Positions 1-9,936 of a stretch of DNA of 64,000 nt are shown one piece after another. Positions within the stretch are counted from its first letter, which is position 1. Each line of letters starts with the position of its first letter. A program made the translations under genes and the position numbers. The notes under the pieces are model-generated. The model saw only the letters and a list, made by a program, of their open reading frames with translations. It did not search any database and was not told where the DNA came from. Origin of the DNA: PALSA-612 sp035652235 (GTDB lineage Bacteria > Actinomycetota > Thermoleophilia > Gaiellales > Gaiellaceae); assembly GCA_035652235.1 (NCBI GenBank), contig DASREE010000035.1, positions 1-64,000 of the forward strand, read 5' to 3'.

Positions 1-2
1 TC

Positions 3-191
3 GGGGCGATCGATGAGTTCGTCTGCAAGAACGCCGACTACCTCGACTGGGACGCCTTCGGCCACGCCCTCGCCGACCACGTCCGCCACCGCAACAGCCC
101 CGCCGAGCGCGAGCGGCGCAAGCTCGAGGCCGCCAGACGGCGACAGCGGCGCGCCGCCAAGCCTGCAGCCGGCCTCCAGCTCGCCGCCTGA
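3..191 (+). CDS. C-terminal end of an unrecognised protein (partial)
   Basis: An open frame enters from the left edge and ends at TGA 189-191, giving the last 62 residues of a protein. The tail has an aromatic/acidic stretch (CKNADYLDWDAFGHALADHV) followed by a strongly basic Arg/Lys/Ala-rich end. I do not recognise the family. A basic C-terminus of this type occurs in some transposases, but nothing here proves that. Codon use looks like the neighbours. The start lies outside the window. Confidence 0.5.
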   Translation, partial: GAIDEFVCKNADYLDWDAFGHALADHVRHRNSPAERERRKLEAARRRQRRAAKPAAGLQLAA

Positions 192-317
192 ACCATGGAC
201 GAGTTTCCAGTGCAACGTTACGAGAGACCGCACTAGCTCGCGCCTCGGGGCCGCCGGGGCGGGCGACCCGGGCTCGGCCGGCCGCGGCCGTGCCGTTGCG
301 AGGTCTGCTCAGCTGGG

Positions 318-746
318 TCAGCGGATGCCGGTGTCGAGGAAGAGGTCGATGCGGTCCCAGTGGCCGGCGCGCACGTGCACGGCGTGTGGCCTGGGGAGAC
401 GGCGGATGCCGATCCGCTCGACGGTGCTGATCTGGTAGTAGCCGGGAGGGAGGGCGACGCGGTAGCGACCTTGGCGGTTCGAGCGCAGGCGGGCGACCTC
501 GCGGCCCTGGCGCGAGAAGACGAGCGTGACCTCGACCGGCACGGTGCACGGCTCGCCGGCGCGGCAGACGGGGCGGACGGGGCCCTTCCTGACGGTGCCG
601 TACAGGCCGCTCCTCGAGGGAGCGGCCGGGGCCGTCGCGACCACGGCTGCGAGCAGGGCCGCCGCCAGCAGGGCGGCCGCGAGGAGCGGCGGCACGCGGG
701 CGAGCCGGCGCACGTTCCAATCTTGCCACGCATGCGTCACGCGCAC
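318..746 (-). CDS. small secreted protein with carboxypeptidase-regulatory-like fold
   Basis: A 142-residue protein. After a short basic N-terminus there is a long Ala/Leu hydrophobic segment (about residues 20-42) that reads as a signal peptide or anchor. The rest resembles one beta-sandwich of the carboxypeptidase regulatory/CnaB type: it opens with LYGTVRKGP, has a Cys pair (VCRAGEPC) that could form a disulfide, and contains the RSNRQGRYRVALPPGYY signature of these domains. It probably acts outside the membrane; no enzymatic residues are seen. The GTG start is divergent from comEA, with 29 bp between the two starts. Confidence 0.6.
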   Translation of the reverse strand: MRVTHAWQDWNVRRLARVPPLLAAALLAAALLAAVVATAPAAPSRSGLYGTVRKGPVRPVCRAGEPCTVPVEVTLVFSRQGREVARLRSNRQGRYRVALPPGYYQISTVERIGIRRLPRPHAVHVRAGHWDRIDLFLDTGIR

Positions 747-762
747 GTGACGCCTTCATCGC

Positions 763-768
763 CAGGAT
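763..768 (+). promoter_or_regulatory. possible -10 box of comEA
   Basis: CAGGAT ends exactly 7 nt before the comEA ATG. It departs from the TAnnnT consensus used elsewhere in the window only at the first base. No Shine-Dalgarno sequence precedes the gene, so a leaderless transcript is possible. Confidence 0.35.
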
Positions 769-775
769 TGACGGC

Positions 776-1366
776 ATGGCCTCCTTCCCCCTCACGCGCC
801 GCCAGGCACTCGTCGTGACCGGGGTGCTCGCCGTCACGCTCTTCCTCGCCGCGAAGGTGCTGCTCCCGGCGGGAGCGCCGAGGGCCGCCGCGCCGACGCT
901 TCCCGTCTCGACCGCGCCTGCGCGAGCGCCGAGGGCGGCGCTCGTCGTCGTCGACGTGGCAGGAGCGGTGCGCCGTCCGGGCCTCTACCGCCTGCCGGCC
1001 CGCTCGCGGGTCGCCGACGCCGTCGCGCGCGCCGGCGGGGCGAGCGCGAAGGCGGACCTCGAGGGCGTGAACCTCGCGGCGCCGGTCGCGGACGGCGAGC
1101 AGGTCGTCGTCCCGCGCAGGACGGCGTCGCCGGGCGCGGCCTCCACCCGCGCGAGCGGGACGCCGGCGCCGTCCGCTCCCGTCAGTCTCAGCACCGCGAC
1201 GGCGGATGAGCTCGACGCGCTCCCGGGCGTCGGCCCGGTCACGGCGCAGAAGATCCTCGACTACCGCGCGCGGCACGGAGCCTTCCGGTCGGTGGACGAG
1301 CTGGACGCGATTCCCGGCATCGGGCCGGCACGCCTGGAGCAGCTGCGGCCGCTCGTCGTGCCCTGA
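776..1366 (+). CDS. comEA: ComEA-like DNA-binding competence protein
   Basis: A 196-residue envelope protein that would bind incoming DNA and hand it to the ComEC channel during uptake. One N-terminal membrane segment (about residues 12-30) is followed by an Ala/Pro linker, a SLBB/ubiquitin-like domain starting near VVVDVAGAVRRPGLY, and a C-terminal pair of helix-hairpin-helix motifs (LDALPGVGPVTAQKIL and LDAIPGIGPARLEQL). This domain order is diagnostic. The gene lies 8 bp before comEC and is surely cotranscribed with it. No type IV pilus or comF genes are nearby, so working competence is unproven. Confidence 0.93.
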   Translation: MASFPLTRRQALVVTGVLAVTLFLAAKVLLPAGAPRAAAPTLPVSTAPARAPRAALVVVDVAGAVRRPGLYRLPARSRVADAVARAGGASAKADLEGVNLAAPVADGEQVVVPRRTASPGAASTRASGTPAPSAPVSLSTATADELDALPGVGPVTAQKILDYRARHGAFRSVDELDAIPGIGPARLEQLRPLVVP

Positions 1367-1374
1367 CTGGAGCC

Positions 1375-2814
1375 GTGCCGCTCCCCTGGCCGCACGTGCT
1401 GCTGGCGGCGCTGTGCCTGGGCATCGCGGCCGCGACCGCCGTCCGGCTGCCGGGCGCCGCGCCCGCCTGGCTCGCGCTGGCGGGGTCGGCGCTCGCCGCG
1501 CTCGTCGACGGGGCGCCGCGGCTCGTCCTGCTGCTCGCCGCGCTCGTGCTCGCCGGCTGGTGGTGGGGAGGCGCGAGGCTCGCCGCGCTCGACCGCAGCC
1601 CGCTGGCGGCGTTCGTCGGCACCTCGGAGCGCGCCCGCGTCGTCGTCACGGGCCCGGCGCGACGATCCCGGTACGCGCTCCGGGTCGGCGCCGAGCTGGA
1701 GCGGTTCGGACGCGTGCGCATCCACGAGCCGGTCGAGCTCCAGCTCGCCGACGGGCGGGCGCCCGAGCAGGGGCAGGTCCTCGACGTGCTGGCCGTGGCT
1801 GCGCCGCCGAAGGGGCCCGACGGGGGCTTCGACGAGCGCACCTGGCTGCGCAGGCACGGCGTCCACGTCGTCCTCCGCGTCGACGGTTGGCGTGTTGTCG
1901 GCCGGCGCGGCGGCGTCGGCGGCCTCGCCGACGCGCTTCGGCGCTGGATCGCCGGCGGCGTCGCGGCAGGCGCGGGAGGGGAGCGGAAGGCGGTGCTCCT
2001 GGGGGTCGCCCTCGGCGCAGACGAGGGGCTCTCGCAGGGCCTGCGCGACCGTTTCCGCGCGGCCGGCCTGTACCACCTGCTCGCCGTCTCGGGCCAGAAC
2101 GTCGCGCTCGTGGCAGGCGGCGCGCTCGCCGTCGCCTGGCTCGCCGGCATCCCGCGACTCGTGGGCGAGCTCGGCGCGCTCGCCGCCATCTGTGCGTACG
2201 TGCTCGCGGTCGGCGCCCAGCCGTCCGTCGTCCGGGCCGGCATCGCCGGCGCGCTCGGCTCGCTCTCCTGGCTGCTCGCCCGGGAGCGTGACCGCTGGTG
2301 GTTCCTCCTCGTCGGTGCCGCCGCGCTCCTTGCCTGGAACCCGTACACCCTGCTCGACGCCGGCTTCCAGCTCTCGTTCGCGGCGGTGGCGGCGATCTTC
2401 ACGCTCGCCCCGCGCATCGCCCGCGCGCTCGAGGGCTACCCTGTACCGCGCAAGGTGGGCGGGTTCCTGGCCGTGTCCACCGCGTGCGGCCTCGCGACCG
2501 CGCCGGTGCTGTGGGTGCAGTTCCACGCCGTGCCGCTCCTCGCCGTCCCGGCGAACGCCCTCGCCGCCCCGGCGATGCCGCCGCTGCTCGGCCTGGCGCT
2601 CGCGGCCGCCGCGCTGCATCCGCTCGCGCCGAGCGTGGCGGCCGTGCTCGCCTGGCTGGCGGGCTGGTGCGCCGCGTACCTGGCGCTGTGCGCGCGCGCC
2701 GTCGGGGGGTTGCCGTTCGCGCAGGTTCGCTCGGGCTGGGCGGCGGCCGCGCTCGCGTGCAGCCTGGCCGGCGGGTGTACCTATGCTTGGCGGCGATGGC
2801 ACCCGCCGACCTGA
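1375..2814 (+). CDS. comEC: ComEC/Rec2-type DNA uptake channel, short form
   Basis: A 479-residue polytopic membrane protein forming the pore that passes single-stranded DNA into the cytoplasm. The N-terminal hydrophobic helices and OB-like DUF4131 region (about 60-170) precede the competence domain with the typical HLLAVSGQNVAL and NPYTLLDAGFQLSFAAV motifs. It ends after the last helices and lacks the C-terminal metallo-beta-lactamase domain found in long ComEC proteins (about 700-800 residues). Start is GTG. The 3' end overlaps holA by 19 bp. Confidence 0.93.
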   Translation: MPLPWPHVLLAALCLGIAAATAVRLPGAAPAWLALAGSALAALVDGAPRLVLLLAALVLAGWWWGGARLAALDRSPLAAFVGTSERARVVVTGPARRSRYALRVGAELERFGRVRIHEPVELQLADGRAPEQGQVLDVLAVAAPPKGPDGGFDERTWLRRHGVHVVLRVDGWRVVGRRGGVGGLADALRRWIAGGVAAGAGGERKAVLLGVALGADEGLSQGLRDRFRAAGLYHLLAVSGQNVALVAGGALAVAWLAGIPRLVGELGALAAICAYVLAVGAQPSVVRAGIAGALGSLSWLLARERDRWWFLLVGAAALLAWNPYTLLDAGFQLSFAAVAAIFTLAPRIARALEGYPVPRKVGGFLAVSTACGLATAPVLWVQFHAVPLLAVPANALAAPAMPPLLGLALAAAALHPLAPSVAAVLAWLAGWCAAYLALCARAVGGLPFAQVRSGWAAAALACSLAGGCTYAWRRWHPPT

Positions 2815-3806
2815 AGCCCGTCTACCTGCTCGCCGGCAGCGACCGGCCGAAGGTGGAGCGGGCGGTGGAGCGCCTGCGCAGCCACTTCGGCGGGGATGCG
2901 CTCGAGCGGTTGTCGGCCGCCGAGGCGAGCGGCAGCGACGCCGTGGCGGCGTGCAACGCGCTCGGGCTCTTCGGCGGCGACGGCAGGCTCGTCCTCGTGG
3001 AGGGCGTCGAGCGCTGGAAGGCGGCCGACGCGGAGGCGATCGCGGCGTACCTCGCCTCCCCGGCGCCGCAGACCGTTCTCGCCCTCGTCGGCGCCGAGAT
3101 GAAGAAGGACTCCCCGCTCGCGAAGGCGTGCACCAAGGTCGGCGACGTGCTCGTCTACGACGTGGCGCGGCGCGGGGTGGCGAGCTGGGTGGCGGAGCAG
3201 CTCGCACGTCTCGGCGCCCGAGCGGACACGGACGCCTGCCGGGTGCTCGTCCAGCTCGTCGGGGACGACCTCGTCGAGCTCGCGACGGAGGTGGACAAGC
3301 TGGCGACCTGGGCGGACGGGGACGAGATCACGCAGGCGGACGTCGAGCGGCTGGTCGCGGCACGAGCGGCGTCGCCGCCGTTCGCGCTCACCGACGCCTG
3401 GGGCCGGCGCGACGCCGGCGCCGTGCTCGCCGCCTGCGAGGCCGTGCTCGAGCGCGGCGACGGGCGGGGCAGGGCGTCGCTAGCGGCCCTCGTCGGCCGC
3501 CTGTACGCGCACGTGGCGCGCGTCCAGGCCTGCCGTGCCCTCGACGAGGAGGGAGTCACGCCGAGGGACGCGGCGGCCCGGCTCAAGATGCACCCGTTCG
3601 CGGCGGAGAAGGCACTGGCGCAGGCGAGGAACTTCTCCCGAGCCGAGCTCGAGGATGCGGTCGTCCGCCTGGCGGAGCTCGACCGCGCCACGAAGGGCGG
3701 CTCGCGGCTTCCGAACGAGCTCGAGCTCGAGCGGACGCTCGTCGACATCACGCGCCCGCGGACTCCGCCGCCGCGGAGCGGCGGCCGCCGGCCTGCCCGG
3801 CCGTAG
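2796..3806 (+). CDS. holA: DNA polymerase III delta subunit
   Basis: A 336-residue clamp-loader subunit that opens the beta sliding clamp for loading on DNA. It opens with KPVYLLAGSD, as is usual for delta, has the AAA-like but ATPase-inactive N-terminal region, and ends in the helical collar domain (ARLKMHPFAAEKAL). The chosen ATG lies inside the end of comEC (19-bp overlap); the comEA-comEC-holA order is widely conserved and supports the call. Basic and Pro-rich residues close the protein. Confidence 0.93.
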   Translation: MAPADLKPVYLLAGSDRPKVERAVERLRSHFGGDALERLSAAEASGSDAVAACNALGLFGGDGRLVLVEGVERWKAADAEAIAAYLASPAPQTVLALVGAEMKKDSPLAKACTKVGDVLVYDVARRGVASWVAEQLARLGARADTDACRVLVQLVGDDLVELATEVDKLATWADGDEITQADVERLVAARAASPPFALTDAWGRRDAGAVLAACEAVLERGDGRGRASLAALVGRLYAHVARVQACRALDEEGVTPRDAAARLKMHPFAAEKALAQARNFSRAELEDAVVRLAELDRATKGGSRLPNELELERTLVDITRPRTPPPRSGGRRPARP

Positions 3807-3813
3807 CGGCTCG

Positions 3814-4092
3814 CTACGACTCGCCCGCGCCGGAGGCGCCGGAGACGAGACGCGCCGCCTGCGCCTTCTTGCGCGCGGCCGTGTTGCGGTGGAGCGCGCC
3901 CCGACTCGCCGCCTTGTCGATCCAGCGCACGAGGTCGGCGTGCTCGCGGGCGACGAGCTCGGCGTCGCCTTCCTCGACGGCCGACCGCAGCCGCCGTGTC
4001 AGCGTCTTCACCGTCGAGCGGTAGCGCAGGTTCTCGAGCCGCTGCCGTGCGGCGCTGCGGACACGCTTCTTCTGCTGGCGGATGTTCGGCAT
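3814..4092 (-). CDS. rpsT: 30S ribosomal protein S20
   Basis: A 92-residue basic helical protein that binds 16S rRNA. It begins MPNIRQQKKRVRSAARQR, typical of bS20, and continues with the helical repeats of the family. It ends 7 bp from the convergent holA stop; rpsT adjacent to holA on the opposite strand is a common arrangement. A short 5' leader of roughly 30 nt follows a TAGCAT -10 box. Confidence 0.97.
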   Translation of the reverse strand: MPNIRQQKKRVRSAARQRLENLRYRSTVKTLTRRLRSAVEEGDAELVAREHADLVRWIDKAASRGALHRNTAARKKAQAARLVSGASGAGES

Positions 4093-4129
4093 TCCGTGAA
4101 AACGCCCGCTCGAGCCGCGGGCAGAGGCG

Positions 4130-4135
4130 ATGCTA
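4130..4135 (-). promoter_or_regulatory. -10 box of rpsT
   Basis: On the minus strand this reads TAGCAT. The expected transcription start lies about 30 nt before the rpsT ATG, so rpsT has a short leader and is not leaderless. Confidence 0.5.
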
Positions 4136-4141
4136 GCAAAC

Positions 4142-4193
4142 CCCCTCGCGCGTTCGCGCTCGCAGGGCCCCTCGCGCGTTCGCGCTCGCAGGG
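4142..4193. repeat. perfect 26-bp tandem duplication
   Basis: The unit 4142-4167 is repeated exactly at 4168-4193. The core is TCGCGCGTTCGCGCTCGCAG. It lies between the divergent rpsT (-10 at 4130) and murJ (-10 at 4202) promoters and would supply the -35 region of both. Confidence 0.9.
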
Positions 4194-4201
4194 CGTCCCC
4201 C

Positions 4202-4207
4202 TATGCT
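4202..4207 (+). promoter_or_regulatory. possible -10 box of murJ
   Basis: TATGCT directly follows the 26-bp tandem repeat. It overlaps the most upstream in-frame ATG (4203). If it is the true promoter, translation of murJ should start at GTG 4227 or 4230. Confidence 0.4.
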
Positions 4208-5840
4208 CTCGCGCGGTGATGCCTCCGTGGTGACATCGGGCGCCTCCCACGGCGCGGACGGCACCCCGACGGAGGGAGGCGGCGCGCAGCGGCGGCGGCT
4301 CGTCCGCTCGACCGCGGTCTTCGCCGCCGCGACCGGGCTGTCGCGCGTCCTCGGTCTCGTGCGCGAGATCGTCGCCGCCTACTACTTCGGCGCGGCCGGC
4401 AAGGTCAACGCCTTCACCGTCGCCTTCCAGGTGCCGAACCTGGTGCGTGCGCTCGTCGCCGACGCGGCGCTCTCGTCGGCGTTCGTGCCCGTGTTCACCG
4501 AGCTGCTCGAGAAGGGCGAGCGGCGGCGGGCATGGCAGGTGGCCGCCAGCGTGTTCTGGCTGATGCTGCTCGGGCTTGGCGGCCTGACGGCGCTGTTCAC
4601 GCTGCTCGCGCCGTTCGCGATCGCGCCGTTCGGAGATCCGGGCGGCGACCGCGCGCTCGCGATCGGGCTGTCGCGCGTGATGTTCCCGATCGTCGCCCTG
4701 CTCGGCGCCTCCGGCGTGATCGTCGGCATCCTCAACAGCTACGAGCAGTTCAGCGTGCCCGCGCTGACGCCGGTCGCCTGGAACCTCGCCATCATCGCCG
4801 GGCTCGCCGTCGGGGTGCCGCAGGCAGGCTCGGAGAGCGCGAAGCTGTACGTCTACGCGCTCTCGATCCTGATCGGCACCGTCATCCAGGTGCTGCTGCC
4901 GGTGCCGTGGCTGCGCGGGCTCGACGGGCGGCTGCGGGTCGTGCTCGACTGGCGCGACCCTGCCGTCCGGCGTGTGTTCACGCTCATGATCCCGGTCACG
5001 CTCGGGCTCGGGCTGATCAACTTCAACGCCGTCGTCGACTCGATCTTCGCCTCGCGGCTGATCGACCCGACGCTCGCTCCGACCGCGATCGACAAGGCGT
5101 TCCGCATCTACATGCTCCCGCAGGGCATGTTCTCCGTCGCGGTCGCGACCGTGCTCTTCCCGTCGCTCGCGCGGCTCGCGGCGCGCGGCGACGTCGACGG
5201 CTTCCGGCGCACGTCCGCGGTCGGCCTGCGCCAGATCGGCTTCCTGCTCATCCCGGCGAGCGCCGCCAGCGCCGCCCTCGCCGAGCCGATCGTCCGGCTC
5301 GTCTACCAGCGGGGCGCCTTCACCGCCGACCAGACCGACATCGTCGCCCAGTGCCTGGCGGCGTTCTCGCTCGGGCTCGCCTTCAACGGGGCCATGCTCA
5401 TGCTCAACCGCTCCTTCTTCAGCCTGCAGTCGCCGTGGATCCCGACGGCGGTCGCGCTCGGCAACCTCGGCCTGAACGCCGCGCTCGACGCCGCCTTCTA
5501 CCCGGTCGGCACGTGGGGCATCCCGCTGTCGACCTCGCTCGTCAACATCGCCGGCACGATCGCGCTCCTCCACCTGCTGCGACGGAAGATCGGCCGTGTC
5601 GAGCTGACCGAGACGCTGCGCTCGACGGCGCTCGTGCTCGTCGCCTCGGGGGGCCTCGCCGTCATGGCGCACGAGGTGTGGGCGGGGTCGGACGCCCTGC
5701 TCGGTCGCTCGTTCGGCGGCCAGGTCGTCTCGCTCGCGCTCGGCCTCGCCGTCGGCGGAGCTGCCTTCCTCGTCGCGTGCCTCCTGCTCGGCGTGCGCGA
5801 GCTGCGCCCGCTGCGCGCGCTCGCCTCCCGCGAGGGCTGA
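4203..5840 (+). CDS. murJ: lipid II flippase MurJ
   Basis: A 545-residue polytopic membrane protein of the MOP superfamily that flips lipid II, the peptidoglycan precursor, to the outer face of the membrane. The first helix carries the family signature STAVFAAATGLSRVLGLVRE, followed by FQVPNLVRALVADAALSSAFVP; about 14 hydrophobic segments follow. Length fits bacterial MurJ without the C-terminal kinase-like domain seen in mycobacteria. The N-terminal 30 residues before the first helix are not conserved, and GTG 4227/4230 are plausible alternative starts because a -10-like TATGCT overlaps ATG 4203. Confidence 0.93.
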   Translation: MLSRGDASVVTSGASHGADGTPTEGGGAQRRRLVRSTAVFAAATGLSRVLGLVREIVAAYYFGAAGKVNAFTVAFQVPNLVRALVADAALSSAFVPVFTELLEKGERRRAWQVAASVFWLMLLGLGGLTALFTLLAPFAIAPFGDPGGDRALAIGLSRVMFPIVALLGASGVIVGILNSYEQFSVPALTPVAWNLAIIAGLAVGVPQAGSESAKLYVYALSILIGTVIQVLLPVPWLRGLDGRLRVVLDWRDPAVRRVFTLMIPVTLGLGLINFNAVVDSIFASRLIDPTLAPTAIDKAFRIYMLPQGMFSVAVATVLFPSLARLAARGDVDGFRRTSAVGLRQIGFLLIPASAASAALAEPIVRLVYQRGAFTADQTDIVAQCLAAFSLGLAFNGAMLMLNRSFFSLQSPWIPTAVALGNLGLNAALDAAFYPVGTWGIPLSTSLVNIAGTIALLHLLRRKIGRVELTETLRSTALVLVASGGLAVMAHEVWAGSDALLGRSFGGQVVSLALGLAVGGAAFLVACLLLGVRELRPLRALASREG

Positions 5841-5895
5841 GGGGGCGGCCGCGCGCGAGGATCCTGCCGCGGGCGGACGCACGCCGAACGGCCGC

Positions 5896-5901
5896 TACGA
5901 T
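5896..5901 (+). promoter_or_regulatory. possible -10 box of lepA
   Basis: TACGAT ends 12 nt before the lepA ATG, implying a very short leader of about five bases. Confidence 0.45.
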
Positions 5902-5913
5902 CGCCGGGAAGCC

Positions 5914-7697
<1,784 letters not shown>

Positions 7698-7701
<4 letters not shown>

Positions 7702-8882
7702 GGGGGAAGGCGACGGTGCTCGAGCGGGCGACGCCGCGCAGCTGGGCCGGTGCGCGGGAGGCGGGTGCCGGCCGCGTCCGGCACCTGTACGTGCACGTCC
7801 CCTTCTGTGCGCACCGGTGCGGGTACTGCGACTTCGTCACGGTCGTCGGGCAGGCGGCCGGGCACGCCGCGTACGTCGACGCGCTCCTCGCCGAGCTCGA
7901 GCTCGAGCGCGCCGTGCTCGCGCCGCGGCTCGAGACCGTCTACCTCGGGGGCGGCACGCCGACCTTCCTCGTCGCCGAGGAGCTCGAGCGGCTGCTCGCG
8001 TCGCTGCCGGCCGCCGGGGAGGTGACGGTCGAGGCGAACCCGGAGACGGTGACGCCGGCGCTCGCCCGGCTGCTCGCCCGCTCCGGCGTGGGCCGCGTCT
8101 CGCTCGGGGTGCAGACCTTCGACGGGCGGGCGCTGCGGGTGCTCGAGCGGCGGGCAGGCCCGGAGGACGCCCGGCACGCGGTCCGGGAGCTGCGCGAGGC
8201 GGGCTTCGACAACCTCTCCCTCGACCTCCTGTACGGCATTCCCGGCCAGGGCGCGGACGATCTCGCCCGCGACCTCGAGCAGGCGCTCACGCTCGCGCCC
8301 GAGCACCTGTCCTGCTACGAGCTCGAGGCGAAGCCCGGCACGCGCTTCGCGCACGCCTTCGGCGCCGCGCTCGCCGAGCAGCAGGAGGCGATGGAGGACT
8401 TCTTCGAGCGCGTGGTCGGGACGCTCGTCGGCGCGGGCTACCGCTGGTACGAGACGGCGAGCTTCTGCCTCGCGCCCGAGCGTGCCGGTGGGCGCGACCT
8501 GCGCTCGCGGCACAACCTCGCCTACTGGCTCGGGCGCGACTACCTGGGGCTCGGGGTGGGCGCCGTCTCCACGGTCGACGGTGTCCGCCGGCGGAACCGG
8601 CCGGGGCTCGCCGCCTACCTCCACGCGCTCGGCCGCGGTGATTCGCCGCCGCGCGAGCTCGAGCCGCTGAGCGCCGAAGTGAGGGCGCGCGAGCGGGTCA
8701 TGCTCGGCCTCCGCCTCGACGAGCCGCTCGCCCTCGCCGGGCTCGAGTCGGCCGTCGACCAGCGGGCGCTCGCGCGGCTGGAACGGCTCGGCCTGGCCGA
8801 GCGCGACGGCGGACGGTCCGTCCGCCTGACGACCCGAGGGCGCTTCCTGGGCGGCGCCGTGACCGCCGAGCTCCTCGCCTAA
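7698..8882 (+). CDS. hemW: HemW-like radical SAM protein (heme chaperone)
   Basis: A 394-residue radical SAM enzyme. HemW proteins bind heme and were long misannotated as oxygen-independent coproporphyrinogen oxidase. The cluster motif CAHRCGYC (residues 37-44) has the CxxxCxxC spacing, and the SAM-binding GGGTP follows in LGGGTPTFL. The HemN C-terminal region is present. GTG 7698 overlaps the lepA stop; GTG 7716 is an alternative. The HemN-specific N-terminal extension is missing, which favours HemW. Confidence 0.9.
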
Positions 8883-8885
8883 AAT
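8880..8885 (+). promoter_or_regulatory. possible -10 box of hrcA
   Basis: TAAAAT overlaps the hemW stop and ends 10 nt before ATG 8896. Such an A/T-rich hexamer is rare in this sequence. It overlaps the other candidate ATG (8884), which argues for the downstream start. Confidence 0.4.
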
Positions 8886-8895
8886 GCCTGCAAAG

Positions 8896-9933
8896 ATGGG
8901 TATCGACCTGACCGAGCGGCAGCAGGCGATCGTGCTCCGCGTGGTCGAGGAGTACGTGGCGACGGGGCAGCCGGTCGGCTCCAAGAGCCTGGTCGAGCGG
9001 TCGGGGCTCGGGGTGTCGCCCTCGACGGTGCGCAGCGAGCTCGCCGAGCTCGAGCAGCTCGGGCTGCTCACGCACCCGCACACCTCGGCGGGGCGGATCC
9101 CCACCGACCTCGGCTACCGCTTCTACGCGCAGCAGCTGCTCGAGCGCGGAGACACCCGCCCGAGCGCCTTCCCGCTCGACCTGTCCGAGACGCGCAGCGA
9201 GGTCGAGGCCGCGCTGCAACTGACGACGGAGATGCTGTCGGAGGCGACGCGCCTGCTCGCGCTCGTGTCGGCGCCGCCGCTCGGCGGGGAGACCGTCCGG
9301 CACGTGGAGGTGCTGCTGCTGCAGCCCGAGATCGTGATGGTCGTCGTGATCACCTCGGCAGGCGGCGTGACGAAGCGGCTCGTGGCCTTCGAGGAGCCGG
9401 TCGACGTTGGTCTCGCGAGCTGGGCGAAGCAGTACCTGAACGAGCAGCTGGTCGGCGTCCAGCTCGGCACGCGGCTCGTGCGACGGCGGCTCGAGGACCC
9501 GGGCTTGACGCCCGTCGAGCGGGCGTTCGTCGACCGGCTGCGTCCGCAGTTCACCGACCTCGCGGAGGAGGAGGAGCAGCGCCTGTTCATCGGCGGCGCC
9601 GCTAGCCTGCTCGACGAGGTGCGCGACGAGGAGGTGGGCGCCTACCGCGGCCTCCTCGAGCTGCTCGAGCGCCGCCGCGCGCTCCTCGACGTCCTCGCCG
9701 AGGCGCTCGACCCGCGCCGGCCGTTCGTGCGCGTGGGCGAGGAGCTGAGCCACCCGGCGCTGCACGCGCTCGCGCTCGTCGGCGCGGCCTACGGCCTCTC
9801 CAACCGGACGCTCGGCGCCGTCGGCCTGCTCGGGCCGACGCGCATGGACTACGAGAAGGCGATCCGCTCGGTACGGGCGGCGGCGTCGGAGCTGTCCCGG
9901 TTCGCCGAGGAGCTGTTCGGGGAGGATTACTAG
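8896..9933 (+). CDS. hrcA: heat-inducible transcription repressor HrcA
   Basis: A 345-residue repressor that controls chaperone genes by binding CIRCE operators. The N-terminal winged helix starts LTERQQAIVLRVVEEYVATG and contains the conserved QPVGSKSLVE and PSTVRSELAELE; the C-terminal dimerisation domain follows with YGLSNRTLGAVGLLGP. ATG 8896 was preferred to ATG 8884 because a TAAAAT box overlaps the latter and HrcA proteins normally begin a few residues before LTERQ. dnaJ follows 3 bp later. No CIRCE element was seen upstream, so autoregulation through CIRCE is not supported here. Confidence 0.93.
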   Translation: MGIDLTERQQAIVLRVVEEYVATGQPVGSKSLVERSGLGVSPSTVRSELAELEQLGLLTHPHTSAGRIPTDLGYRFYAQQLLERGDTRPSAFPLDLSETRSEVEAALQLTTEMLSEATRLLALVSAPPLGGETVRHVEVLLLQPEIVMVVVITSAGGVTKRLVAFEEPVDVGLASWAKQYLNEQLVGVQLGTRLVRRRLEDPGLTPVERAFVDRLRPQFTDLAEEEEQRLFIGGAASLLDEVRDEEVGAYRGLLELLERRRALLDVLAEALDPRRPFVRVGEELSHPALHALALVGAAYGLSNRTLGAVGLLGPTRMDYEKAIRSVRAAASELSRFAEELFGEDY

Positions 9934-9936
9934 CCG

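Noticed and set aside
8870..8896. CIRCE operator at hrcA
   Set aside because: No TTAGCACTC-N9-GAGTGCTAA-like sequence is present before hrcA or dnaJ.
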